A program made the translations under genes and the position numbers. DNA of 64,000 nucleotides from Rostratula benghalensis. Taxonomy: Eukaryota; Chordata; Aves; Charadriiformes; Rostratulidae. Below the pieces are notes generated by a model. It made no database searches. It had not been told where the DNA came from and was given only the letters and a program-made list of their open reading frames with translations. The stretch covers positions 1,552,782 to 1,616,781 of the forward strand of contig VXAI01000163.1 of assembly GCA_013399305.1 (NCBI GenBank), given 5' to 3'. Of this stretch, positions 36,076 to 48,383 are shown in pieces. The stretch's first letter is position 1; every line of letters begins with the position of its first letter.

Positions 36076-37497
36076 AATCCTGGAAAAGTTGGCTGCCACC
36101 TCAGCCTGATGGATTTTGTTGCTGCAGTTTCGTCCTCGTCCATGCCACTTGCCACCAGTGGGCCAGGACATGCAGAACATGTGGATGTAGCTTCCCACTA
36201 CACAGAAGGTTTTGCCTCTGACATGTCTGGCTTCTGTTTGCCACAAGAATTAGTGGAAAAGAGAAATTTGAGCAAGTCAATACCGAATCATATTTAAAGG
36301 TCTTACAGAGACTAAAAAAATAACCCAGTTGATTTATGGTGGCTTCTGTATACGTAAATACAGACGTCTTGGGTCTGACACTTGGAAGAGACTGGTTTGT
36401 ACCTTGCTTGTACTCTTTTCAAGGAGCTTCACGGTTTTGATGCAGAGCTAAATGTAACTTATGTATGGAGTGGACTTATGGTTCTCTTATCAGGGATGGA
36501 GAAACTTGAGGAACTGGGAGAATATGTTTGGCAAGCTACAGTTTTGGAAAAGAAATGTCAGGTGCTAAGACCTTCTCAAATCCAGAGCTAAGGCCAAACC
36601 ACGGGTGAAGGAGCTGTTGAATACATTTAATCATACTTTTTCATACATGATGGTGTTAATGTAAGTATATTTGTGTGAAGACAGACACAGCCCAGTGCAC
36701 TCACTGCTTTTTCTTTTCTTTTCTTTTTTTTTTTTCCCTTATGTAAGTGATTTCCTGCATCTCTTTAAGTTATCTGGATCTTCTGACTCATTCTTGGGTC
36801 TTTGACTCACTGCAGGATTTAGACAATACTGGTGACAGAGTGTTGTCCTAAGCATGAAATATTTTTTACCTGAAGTAAAAGGAATTAACATTTTCCTTTT
36901 GTTTTCTAAAAATGTACCCCTTGGGTTTTTTTGTTGCATACTAGGTTTTCACTCTTCCTTTTTGGCAGAGAAAAATATGGTGGCCTCTGAAGACAGTCCG
37001 CCCAGCAGCTTTTAGGAAAGAACAGCAGCCTCCCTGCCTGAAACATTTTGAATTCTGCCCTGTTATACAAATTAAAAACAAAAATTTGAAGTATTTGGGA
37101 ATATTTCACTCCCTCTTTGGCATCAAACTGAACAGTTATTTTTTGGGATGAGCACATGTAATTTTGCTGTGCTGGATACTCAGTTGAATGGAAAAAGTGA
37201 GTGACCCAGATGTTCAGCTGCACCTTGGGCAACTGTTTTAGCAACACTTGTGAAATGCAGATATGCTTGAAGATACAGAAGACAGTGATAAAGAGCACCT
37301 CTGCAACATTACAAACTAAAGCTTTGCCCTCTGAGATGTAAGCAGAATACCGCCTTGCATTCTGCATATAGCATATCCATCAGCTTTTGGATGGTGTTTA
37401 GAACTCTCAGCGAATACTGGTTTGCTTACTGTATAGTATTAACAAAGATTTTTATCCTACAGAAATGGCATCTGATAGAGGAGCATCTAGGAAATAA
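36076..37497. other. Unique non-coding sequence
   Basis: A pyrimidine tract of TTTTC units and T runs lies at 36707-36740. A 153-codon minus frame (36906-37367) is about the length expected once or twice by chance in 64 kb and has no recognisable domain. Confidence 0.6.
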
Positions 37498-37550
37498 TGT
37501 GTGTGTATATATTTTATTTGTATATATATAGTACGTATACACACACACAC
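37498..37550. repeat. TG/TA/AC dinucleotide repeat forming an inverted repeat
   Basis: TGTGTGTGTATA (37498-37509) is exactly complementary to TATACACACACA (37536-37547). A TA-rich spacer of 26 bases separates them. It is a compound microsatellite whose two halves mirror each other, so it can fold into a 12-bp hairpin or Z-DNA-prone tract. Confidence 0.85.
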
Positions 37551-40200
37551 TAAAACTGCATGTAACTGACTTTGGCTACAGTCATCTTAAGTACCAATAG
37601 AATGTGTTTAACCCTGTGAAAACTCAGTAAATTTATGACAGCATTATGTTTGTCCCATCTTAGGCTCAATTTATTGCTGAGGTGAAATTACCCAAAGCAA
37701 TTGGAGGCAAGTGGGCTGTGCATATGACCGTGACCTCTCCACCAGGGAAAGGAGACCGTGCCTGCTAAAGAACGATCAGCTCCATCACCCTGAATGAACG
37801 TGGAAACAGAAGAGAACCTCTCAAACGTTCACTGTTACTGCTCTAATGTTTCAGTCACCAGGAGGAGGGAGAAAGTTTTGGTATATTACTGGAAGCTATT
37901 CATTTTATGAACTGTACTGGTAATGTGGTTTATATTCCACATGGCAACTAAATTAATTTCTGAGCTTATAGTCACAGTAATAAAGCTTATCTAGTTAGGC
38001 TTTAAAATTAAACTTATTAATCGGGCGCTAGCAAAGCTGAGTTTTGAACAGTTTCTTTAGCTATTTTAATGGGTAGGATACTGTCTTAGTGATAACTTTA
38101 GTATTGTTTTAAAAATCTTAAAGCCACACTCTGGCCCAATCTCTGCTCATAACCTGTGGGCAGAATGCAATGGAGAACAAAACATACAGTGAAGTTTTAG
38201 CAGGAGGACTTCAGCTGGCCTTGTACCTTCTTTGTGCAAGGCAGCTACTGTGAGTGATCCCATGACACAGTGATGGGTCTATGAAAACCAAAACAGTCCC
38301 TTTTTCTACAAATAACTCTATTCTTTCAATTTTTTTTTTCTCAAAGACCATACAAGTATACTCAGCATGACTGAACAGACCTTGCTTTTCAAGTAGTGAA
38401 GGTCAACACAGTGTTCTGAAATCACAGTGAATATTGTATACCTGACAAATTGATGGTGTCCCCAGATGCTGAGAAGAAATGATGCAAAGGAGCATAGATT
38501 ATCCAATAAGTATCTAGATCAATCCCAAATGGTCCCAAAGGAGGAATGTGGTCTAGCTTATGAGGACTTCATTGTGTTGCCCTCTACTACCCCAAGAAAT
38601 GTTGATGCCAATGAGCTCTGTGCAAATAAAGAACACTGCAGAAGGGATCCCTCTCCTTTTAGCTCTGCAGCAGCTGTAAATGCTGAGAGTGATCAAGCTG
38701 TTGTTTGTCTTAGACACCAGAAAACCTTTGTGGCAGAACTGGCATAAAGCTTTATATTCATATAACACCTACAGGACAGCTTGTCAGAAGAGGCCTCTGT
38801 GTGATTCCCTAATAAAAATAATGAGTGCATAATCATTGGCTATATACATGCAAATTGGCTTTCCAAAGCACGGAGCCACAAGACAAAGTTTATCAATCAA
38901 GGACACTGAAGCAATTGTGAGCAGTCCCCAGAGACTGAGTCCTCCAAGAGTGCAGGAAATCAATCTGGCAGCCTGTGAAATGTACAGTCCAGTTGCTTAC
39001 ATCCATACAAATACTCACCCTCTCCCCATGGAGGCACTAAGGAGTGCATGTTAGAAGGGCTGTTTCAGGACTGAAATAGTCACTCCACAGTGAGAAGCCA
39101 AGTAGAGGCTGATCATTATTTTATCTGTGCTGAACAACATATGTAAGCAAATTGCACATAATTATGACAAAATACCATCAACAACATGACAGTCTCCTGT
39201 CGCGCACTGGGGCATTTGGCACACAGCGTTGCCGAGTCAGATGTTTGTTCCCTTTTTGATGCTTGGTGTTTGTGTTTTGCCTGTTGCTTTGACTCACACT
39301 CTTGCTTCAATAAGGACTTGTTATACTGTTGTTGTGTGCAGTGTTCACTGATTTATGCCAGAGGCTTGAACTCCATTAGCCAGAAAGTCAGCTTCGTTCC
39401 ACACTGCAGGAGCCGTTCCCTGTCACAAGCTGTTCCCAATCCCTGGGGAGAGAAATGAACCCAACCAGCAATATCCCTGAAGGAGAGGGAGATATCTGCT
39501 ATTGCAATGGAGGAAAGCAGGTGGAGATCCATCCTTGGGGCAGGAAGGTCATTTTGCCCTGAGAACCTGCTAGCAACCCCATGCTATCAGCATCCAGCTT
39601 TTGACAGTCACGGCCTGGACTTGCCTGGGAGTCATGCACCACTGCTAAATGGTGTGTGCCTTTTGAGGGACTGATGGTCTGTCCCTGTTGCAACCTTATT
39701 GACAAGAGCCTTTCTATTGACTTTGGTGAGAGATGGCAAAAGCTGCATGAGTAAAGGCTGAATTACCATGTAAGGAGATGCTGTACAGCCAGTGAGATGA
39801 TCTCACCCTGTTTGACTAATCAAAACCAAATGCAGATGAACTCCAGAGGTTTTTTGAAGCTCATAAAATCAAGGCAGAATTACTAGTCAGTACAAATGGC
39901 TTCAGCTTTTAAGTTGCTTGCTGTGCAAAACAATCCTAGCTGGTTATCCTGCATTAGGATAAAGCTAAACAAATGGGCAACTCAACTGCAGGTGAAATCT
40001 AGTACTGACAAGTACACTGTAGGTCACAGGGAAAGTCACAAGAGTGGCAGTGGTAACAGTGTTAAAGCCGCGTATTCAAAATTTTAATTGCAGGTGTAAC
40101 AACTGCAAAAGAGCTTTGAAAGTACGCTGTACGTACGTAGCAACTAATCCCAGAGAAGCAAGCCAGTCCTGAAAATCTTCCAAGGCTTTGCAAGTGTTTG
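37551..40200. other. Unique non-coding sequence
   Basis: A 34-codon frame (37664-37768) sits behind an acceptor-like CATCTTAG with AATAAA downstream at 37979-37984. It is discussed as a finding. Other frames (38466-38747, 39186-39458, both plus) carry no known domain. Confidence 0.6.
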
Positions 40201-41640
40201 GAGATAAAGGTTCCTCTACCTGATGAAGTCATCACAAAGCACGGGATTAATAAGTGCAACTTCCATCTGGGTTTCCCCCCTTTCTCTGATTGGAAATTTG
40301 CTCAGAGGCAAAACCTGGTTGTGGCACTGGTCTTGGATTTCTGTGCTTCTGGCAGCCCATCTCGAGGAGCAGGACAAATAACCATGGCACATGTGTCTCA
40401 CCTCTGTTGCAGATGTGCCAGTACAAGCAGATGTGAGACAGAGTTTAAGTGCAATGGAGGACAGCATTGCAGGGCTTGACCTTTCAGAGTGTTGAAGGGC
40501 ACAAAGGAGATGTGGTGGTGGTGGCAGAGGGTGGGCAGGCAGTGGCTCCCCATTGCCTCCCAGATGGGGAGGGTGTGCTACACCCCCCAGCAATGCCAGG
40601 AGAGCATACAGACCCTGTGCACCCTGCGTCTTCTCTTATGAGGTCAAGGCACTGGAGATTTTGGTGGCAATAAAGGGAATATTGAAAAGCAAATCGATGC
40701 ATGAGGTATTGTTCAGGCAGGGATGCTGTGAAAGGCGAGAACAAAGGCTGCTGCCTCTCCAACAAGACAATGAGCCCTCTAGAGGCAGCTGCAACAAAAG
40801 CAATCCCTACCATGATGGTGCACCACGGAGAGAGAGCCCAGCCTGGTGTTCCAAGGCTTTGCACCCTCGCTGAGACCCTGCTCCCTCTCCCACAGCCCTT
40901 CCTTGCATCCCTGTCTCCCGAAACCCTCTCCTGGTCCCTCGGCAGCTTCTCCTGCATTAGCCGGCAGGCTGAAAAAGTCCCAGGGGAAGGGGATGCAGCT
41001 GGGCACAGAGACAACAGCTTTTTCTCTTTATCAAGCCTCTCAAAAAATGCTTGCAAACTGACTGCTGGTACATTATGCACAGACCATTGAGCAGTCCTCA
41101 TTCCTACCCAACACTTCTTTAAGGATGTGGCAAGAGTTGAGGAAAACCAGCTTCTCTCAACTACCCAATAGTCCTTGCACAGTTGTTTAAACCGTGTGCA
41201 AGGTGAATCTAATCACACTTCATCTCAGTCCTGGTAGGAGTCAGTAAGTGCAGTTTGCACAGCCTCCCCTGCCTAGGGGAATGGCCAGGACATTGCCTCC
41301 CCCTTGGCGTTTCCCCCAAGGCAGGGAGGAGGGAGGGCAGAGCAAAGGAAAAATGGTGGGGAGCTGCGCAGGAGGACAAGCAGGATGCAGAGCTGGTTCA
41401 AACGTCAGAGGTGATTAATTTCTTACTGGTAATGGGTTAATTAAAAACAGAGTCCTGCCCTTTCTATCCTGAGAAAGCAGTGGATACGGTGGGTATCCTG
41501 TGATTTTTACTGGGCCGGTTTTCCGAGGGCTGCCAGGGCAGTACGGCTGATTCCTCTCTTCTCTCTTGTGGGTGAAGCAGCAGGGGGGATGCCCGGCCTG
41601 CAGCCTCCCGCAGCAGGTGCTGTGACCACATGCTGGCTGT
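40201..41640. other. GC-richest segment with overlapping open frames
   Basis: Base composition rises here and stop codons become sparse on both strands. Frames include 205 codons (40484-41101, minus), 129 codons (40701-41090, plus), 125 codons (40216-40593, minus) and 106 codons (40553-40873, plus). All overlap. The 205-codon product is rich in S, P, C and R and has no domain I recognise. A short GTG triplet run lies at 40513-40523. This may be a GC-rich non-coding patch, and the sequence alone cannot exclude a lineage-specific transcript. Confidence 0.5.
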
Positions 41641-43699
41641 CTTTTACTACCCTTAGCTTTGTTTTTAAGAACTCAGAACCTATCAAAAGCAGCAGTTTAC
41701 TATATAAGAAAAGTTATTCAGACTTTGGAAAACAGCCCTCCAGGCACTTTTGTACACCTGTCTTAACAAGACAGCATAAAACCTTTCTGTAGTCCTCCTC
41801 AGCAATACCTTATGTCCCAGCCAAGGGGACTCAGATCGGTCTTGCATCTTTTCTCTGCTTTCTCTTCGAAGCTCTGGGTAATTCCTACCGACCTGTTATC
41901 AAACCCCAGTTTCTCTACAAGGAGAATCTTCTCTTTTGCTCCCTGTTTCCTCAGAGAAACCACCCAATAAGATCAGCATCATAGGGCTACTCATGGCACT
42001 GTTTGTGGTATTAATTGCTGAATAATCTTATGCCAGCGATCTGCAAGATACAACAGCAAAATAGTTCCAGCTATTTCTCTGCTAAAATAGCCAAATCTAC
42101 CGCTAGCACTTCTTACATCCTTACTTTTTTTTGGACAAGTTCATGATTTAAAACCTATTAGAATTCTAAACTTTGATTAAGAGACAGTGATAATTTGAAT
42201 CATGTAGTTAATTTCCCTGGATCAATGCTAGGTTCACCCATCCATCTCAGATAAAGAAAAGAAAAAAAAAGTTACAATGCTATGTGGAATTAAAAAACCT
42301 GCCACTTTATATAAATATCTCACAGGATATTTGTGGAATGATATGGAAAGTGGCACATGTTAGTCTTTTCACTGTAATTTATTGGGCATATTATTTTTAA
42401 ATGTGCAATGGCTGATTTGATTCAGGTAAGAAATTATGTAAGCTGGCCCTCACCTGCCTGCTTTTGGAGACTAGTCAGGGGAGTTGGTCTTGTTTTACTT
42501 TTTCCTCCCCAAAGCAAGGCAAATATTAGAGGCATAAGCTCTTGAGAAGAATGCAAACATATCCTTTAATTTAATTGCTTTGTTAATATTTGTTTTGGTA
42601 AACTGATAAGACTTCTGGAATCAGCATTTTAAAGTCAGATAAGTCTATGGCTTGATGCTTGGGCTGATATGTTAGCGAGGCAGGGGAGGGACTGTTTATT
42701 CCTGGAAGTCTGTGACAGAATTGATGAAAAGCCTAAAAAAGATATGCATCTTTCATAAAGATGTTGGTGCTGTGTAAGCAACAGTCCACACATTTCATCT
42801 GCTTGTTATGTTGTTGGTCTCTCATGAGCTACAAACCCCCACTGCTGTAAGCAGTAGTAACAGCGATGCCTAGCCCACTAGCATGAGATCCCTAAATACT
42901 TGTAATGCAGCCCAGTCCTAAGCTGGAAAAACATATAACTGGCTGATTTTTATTTTTTTTTCAGTTTGATTTTGAACTTTCAGCCAACAAAACCAAGGGT
43001 TTTCTGCATGCATTTTTAGGGGGTAGAACGTACTAATTTAGTTAATGCCATCTTAAAGGAAAAAGAAAAATTTACTTTTTATTCTCAAGTTTGTCTTTTG
43101 CGCTACAGAACTCCAAAGATCAGAATTCATTTTTGTCAGGATGAAGAGTAGAAAAGAATATCTAGGGTTTTATCAAGCAATTCTCTTGCCTCCTTTGAGA
43201 GGTCAGCCTTCAGTGGCTGCAGTGGGACTGGACACATGGCTGTATCATAAACTTTTTGGACAAGATCATTGATAGGGAAGAGACATGGCTTGGAAGGGGC
43301 CACTGTCATCTTCTGAAAGCATCCTGGCATTTTAACTTGTCTTTTGGTGCCATGTTGCAATAGGATGAAGAGCTGTGGCCCTTAGTTTGCATACTTTTCT
43401 TCTGGCAAATATTCTGGTAGGTCTTTGGGGCTCAGGGAGGGAATTTTGCTCTTGTCATGATTGTCTGGTTTGTGCTGAGGCTTCACTGTTTATTTTCTGA
43501 ATCCAGATTTCTGGCAAATAACTCATGTTATTAAAGCTGGGGCCTAGCAGAAGGGACTAGTTTCCCAGCAGGCAGGCTTTTAAAGGGGAATAGGTGCACA
43601 GTCACAAAATATTTTTTCTTACATTGAGGCAAAAATTTGGATGTTTCAAACTGCGCATTTCCAAGAAGAGTCTGGTTTGGTATTTACAGATACCTCCTC
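41641..43699. other. Unique non-coding sequence
   Basis: No gene is recognised. Frames are at most 74 codons. Sequence is AT-rich from about 41.9 kb onward. Confidence 0.7.
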
Positions 43700-44175
43700 T
43701 CAAGTGTGCATTGCTAGCCCTTGGTCAACTTGGTGTCCAGTGGACCTCTGGCCCTTATCTGCAAAGCTGCTTTCCAGCCAGTCGGACCTCAACCCATCCT
43801 GTGCATGGAATTGTTTCTCACTACAGCAGGGCTTGGCGTTTCACTTTGTTGAACGTCATGAGGTTCATCTTAGCCCATTTCTCCAGGCTGCTCCCCAGCA
43901 CATTGACTGCTTTCCTCTTTTGACATAATCTGAAAACTGTGCGGAGAACACACTCATTCCCCTGACCCAGTCTCTTAGTAAAGACACAAACCAATAATTT
44001 GCCGCAGTGTGGATCTCTGAGGTGCTCTACAGGTAAGTGGTTGCCATTCGGACTTTGTACCCATGATCACCACCCTTGGAACCTGACAGTTCACGTGATT
44101 TTCCACCCAGCTTCTTGTCTACCTCTCACAAATTTCATTATAAATTCAATGTCCAGAAGTAAGGTATGGAATAAG
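43700..44175 (-). mobile_element. Decayed CR1 LINE fragment from the reverse-transcriptase region
   Basis: On the minus strand, decoding gives CR1 ORF2 landmarks in order: a broken stretch matching the region around the polymerase FADD motif, then SLEKWAKMNLMTFNK (family: LERWAxxNLMKFNKAKCKVLHLG), then a remnant of the ESSxxEKDLGVLVDxKLT block. On the plus strand the same blocks appear as TTGTTGAACGTCATGAGGTT, AAAGCTGCTTTCCAGC and TCAACTTGGTGTCCA. Stops and indels interrupt every frame. The 3' end of the element is missing on the left, unlike the other three copies. Confidence 0.85.
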
Positions 44176-47014
44176 TCAGGACTTGAAATAAACATTTGGG
44201 TTCTGAACAAAACATTTTTATGGGCTTGAGCAATAAGTAAATACATAAATTGTGGTGGCAACTCATGCCAAAAACTTGTTTTGTGGATTCTGAAATTGCT
44301 GCTGATCTGCCCAAAGGTCTGCCAAATAACCAGCAGAAAATCAATAACATTGTGAGATTGAGAGCTCTTCCTATAGGCTGACAGTTGGAAGGAAACTTAC
44401 ATAATGCCTATGTCAGACTAAGGCTTGATGTAGTAATTTTAAAAACATTAAGATCTTTCAAAAGATAATGAGTCCATGAGATAATCCCTGGATGTCAAAC
44501 TATGACTGTTATTTGAGATATAACTGCTAAGTAAGTGTAAACAACATTGTTATTGCCTTTAGTAACTGTTTGTAGGTAAGTCCCTACAGCGTATGTGCAT
44601 TATTTCTTGATTCTTGGAAACATAAAATCTTCTTCTGTTAATTTGATTTGTAGTAGTTAGGTTAATTGTTCCTTTTCTAAGAGTCACTGCTGTAATTCTC
44701 TCTGTGGTAAGCTGGGAGAAAGGATGACCACAGCAATCAAGTAATATTAAAGGAAATACATAAAAAATGAAAAATTCCCAAACCTTTAAGCAAAGTTCCT
44801 CATAACTCATTTCTTCTAGAATATTTCAAAATTATTTTTAACTCCCTTGGATGTTACTCTTGCTGGTGTCTCTGTGTTATATATAGAATCACCACTTTTA
44901 GGAAAGAGACTCATGATTTTAGACACCACTATTTCAGGTGCTCAAACTGAGACATTTTACTGGAGGCTGGCCATTAAAAGGTGGTATTTCTCACCTTCTG
45001 GCAATTATTTGCACTCTTGGATTTCATGGATATTTTGGAAATAGTGGTTACATAGCCATTCTGGCTCGTGGAGTCCCAGCTACTGAGATGATCAGCAGGG
45101 CTCTTACCTTATCTCTATGCATTTAACACCTATGGGGGTACTGGGGATGTTCAGATGTTCTGGCTTTTCTCTTTGGCTGAAGTGTTCCTAGAAGCTGAAG
45201 AGGCCAAAACAGGTTCTAAACTTCAAAGATATTTCAGATAACTTAAATGGGAATCAGGGACCTGCCTTCAGGCGCTCAGACTCTCTGCTCTATGAATAGG
45301 ATGAATAGGTTCATCCTGGAGGAAGCCAGGTCCTCCAAGGGCTTACTGTGCTCTGTGGTGGAGGTCCCCAACCTGCCCAGATTGGAAAGACCAGTGTGTC
45401 ACACTGCATCTCTGCTTGCTCACCTGCATCTTCCTTCAGTCCAGTGCAGGGCACATGGGGGAGTCTTGTCTAGCCACCTCTTGACTCGACGTGCAGCTGG
45501 GTCATGGCTGGGGGACTCACCTGGGATTTAGGATTCAAGGGAGCACCACATACAACATCTACTGCCCAGTGCAGGCACAGCTGAACAAAACTATGTGGTG
45601 AGTCTGGAGCAGTCTAAGAAACTTATGGAGAACTGGAAGTGCACTAAAAAACAAACATAAAAAGAGAAGGAGCATGAAGTTAGTCAGGCAGACCTTTTCA
45701 AAGACACATCCCTACTTCAGTGGCAGTGGATGGGCGGGTATTCTCCCCCTGCACCCCTCAACTAGATGCGCAGATATACGTTAATTTACTGCAGTGGAAA
45801 AGATAGGGCAATAGCAGACCCAGAACCTAAATATAGCTGCTTCTACACTTAGTTACGATGTAATGCAGCTTGATGATGGTTGCCAGAGAAACCCATTTAT
45901 GCTCTTGAATAAGGTTGTGCTGTCCCTGCTTTATCCTCTCCCACATAATGAACTTTTTAAAAAGTGAAGGTTTAGTACAGAATTGAACTATGGGGAATGC
46001 GCTGCATACGGAGGCAGTAAGTGCTTGGATGTCAGCTATGTACGTGTACTTTTCCATCGTGGAGCACGGTGAAATAGCTCAAGGTATCTCTCTGTAGTGT
46101 TAGAGAACGGCAGTGGTGTTAGCTCAGTCTGAGCTCTTGTGTCTCAGATGTGGGGGTGGGTGAGGAGAGAAACTTTCACAACGCACTTGGCAAAACTTTT
46201 ACCCGTCTCTTGAGTTCAGCAAGAGCTGAACTTTTTAGCAGTTACGAGGTGTTTGATAACTTCACAGCTGCATAGCTTTTCATAGTCACGGGTTCTCTCC
46301 TGACAAGGACTGCAAGCAGACAAAACCAATGAACTCCATGAACTGAAAAGCACCACCTGTGATCACCTATGGCCTTGGGCTGTCCCTCCTTCTAGGAGCT
46401 GCAGCCTCGACCAACTAGGCTGGCAGTAGGTTGAGACAGCCATACCTGTATTAAACAACAGGACCTGTGCATTAAGAGCCAATGAGACTGTCATGGGCAC
46501 AAGGGGAATGGGCTAGATCTGGCCTGGGGATGGGCTGGAGCTCTGCTATGAACTGAGTTACTGTGAACCGTTACTCTCGGTGAAGATGAAGATCAAAAAT
46601 GCAGTCCTCTAATACTTGTTTTTTGTAAAACCCTTTAATTAGCCCTGTGAACTTTTATGAGGCTGGTGGCCTTAAAGACTTTTAAAAGGAGAAACACACA
46701 GTATTTCCCTTGAGATTTCCCCTTTAGCTCTGGAATTAACTCTGTCTTATTACTTATTGATTAATCAAGGCATTAGTCTTGCGACAAAGGTTTCAGCACT
46801 GAACAGGGAAGGAACTATACTGAAAAGCAACAAGGCTGAAAATATGGCCACTGAAAATAAAAAGTATTGATCTCCAGAAATACTGGCCCTGGCTGGGGAA
46901 CAGCAGAGCCATGGGAAAAAAGGACATGGCTTCAGCTCACAGCAGAAACTTCTCTTTGATAAGATGGAAAAAACAAGTCAGAGAGGAGAGTGATGGTGAA
47001 CCAGTGACAGCTTT
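44176..47014. other. Unique non-coding sequence
   Basis: No gene is recognised. A 94-codon plus frame at 45247-45531 overlies a GC-richer patch and contains a 9-bp tandem (ATGAATAGG twice, 45291-45308). Other frames are shorter. Confidence 0.65.
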
Positions 47015-47029
47015 GGGGGGGGGGGGGGG
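47015..47029. repeat. G15 homopolymer at a gap edge
   Basis: Fifteen consecutive G precede the N block directly, so the true run may be longer. Long G runs stall polymerases and can form G-quadruplexes. This is a plausible reason the assembly broke here. Confidence 0.9.
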
Positions 47030-47289
47030 NNNNNNNNNNNNNNNNNNNNNNNNNNNNNNNNNNNNNNNNNNNNNNNNNNNNNNNNNNNNNNNNNNNNNNN
47101 NNNNNNNNNNNNNNNNNNNNNNNNNNNNNNNNNNNNNNNNNNNNNNNNNNNNNNNNNNNNNNNNNNNNNNNNNNNNNNNNNNNNNNNNNNNNNNNNNNNN
47201 NNNNNNNNNNNNNNNNNNNNNNNNNNNNNNNNNNNNNNNNNNNNNNNNNNNNNNNNNNNNNNNNNNNNNNNNNNNNNNNNNNNNNNNNN
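47030..47289. other. Assembly gap, 260 N
   Basis: There are 260 undetermined bases. Apparent open frames spanning the block (46911-47360 plus, 46937-47329 minus) exist only because N was read through. Confidence 1.
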
Positions 47290-48332
47290 GAGTAAAACGG
47301 GTCTTATTTTTTCTAAAAGGTATCTTCAAACCTCCAATATTTCCCTTGCAGCTGGTCTAATGTTTCCCTTCGTTTCTTTCCCTTTGCTTAGGATCTCCCT
47401 ATGACTCCCTTTATTCATTAAATATATGCAAGGCAACCTTTGGTTTTCACACATTTTCTCTCTCAGAGGACTCGTATTTTAAAGCCTGCTGACACAGTGC
47501 CAGTCTGGGTGCTCATTTCACACTCTTTTGTGCCTGAAATGCCAGTAAGTCACTTTTTTTTCATTCCTCCTTCACACAATGACTTCTGCAATAAGACCCT
47601 GACACTTCATTAGAGTTGCTAGGCACTGCTGTAGCACTGGTAATTATAATAAAGAACAACGCATGATCCCAGAACACGTTTCAAAGTCCTTCTCACCTCA
47701 GCAAATACATGTAAACATGTAGAAATACATCAAGAAGTTTATCCCTACCCAGTGCGCTTTCCTAGCTTAGAAAAATCCTACCTTCAGCCTCTTTATATTA
47801 TTGTCTACTTGATTACTGTGGCTTCATTTTTTAATTTCTTTCATCTGCGTTTCAGAAGTTAGTGATTAATAGTACTTTTCTCATAACATTCTGGCTCTCA
47901 TCTTTGTGAGCAGGCAGGAGTTGTTCTCTTTCCATTTACAAAAGGACAAAAGGTTTCCACACGCTTGCTGCTCTACCTACGCACTTGGGAAACATAGCAG
48001 GGAGAGAGATACTGCTGAAGTGCAAGATTCATTAGCAATCGTTCCCCTTGCAAAGGCATAAGAAAACATAATTCTCACACAATGCTGATCGCAAATAAAT
48101 TACCAGGTCTCCCTTTGGCAGAGGTGAGAGACACTGTATGACACCCAGTATTGCAGCTGTACTTTCTCTTGCTATCACTGTAACTAGATTTAACCAGTCT
48201 TAGACAAATTTTTCAGCAAATGCCAGCAAAAGCAGTTGGTTGTAATGAGGGCTCTAATTCTCTTTTCACAATGCTGAAATAAAACAGGAGCATGTCTCAG
48301 CCTGGGAAGCCCCTAAGAGCAGTAACTACCTA
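47290..48332. other. Unique non-coding sequence
   Basis: AT-rich sequence after the gap, with no recognised gene or repeat. Confidence 0.7.
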
Positions 48333-48383
48333 TGGCTTGGCCCTAAACTCCAGGTAGGGACTTCAGATGTTTAGGGCCAGCCA
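48333..48383. repeat. Inverted repeat, 15-bp stem with one bulge, 20-nt loop
   Basis: TGGCTTGGCCCTAAAC (48333-48348) and GTTTAGGGCCAGCCA (48369-48383) pair along 11 continuous bases. After a single bulged base, they pair along four more. The 20-nt loop contains AGGTAGGG. This is the longest stem I found by eye. The stem is shorter than a canonical pre-miRNA. Confidence 0.6.

Noticed and set aside
36906..37367. 153-codon minus-strand frame
   Set aside because: About one or two frames of this length are expected by chance at this base composition, and the product matches no family I know.
38580..38591. CTCF-like GCCCTCTACTAC (minus)
   Set aside because: Two invariant positions of the 12-base core differ.
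46911..47360. 149-codon and 130-codon frames across the N block
   Set aside because: Most residues are undetermined bases, so the frames are artefacts of reading through the gap.
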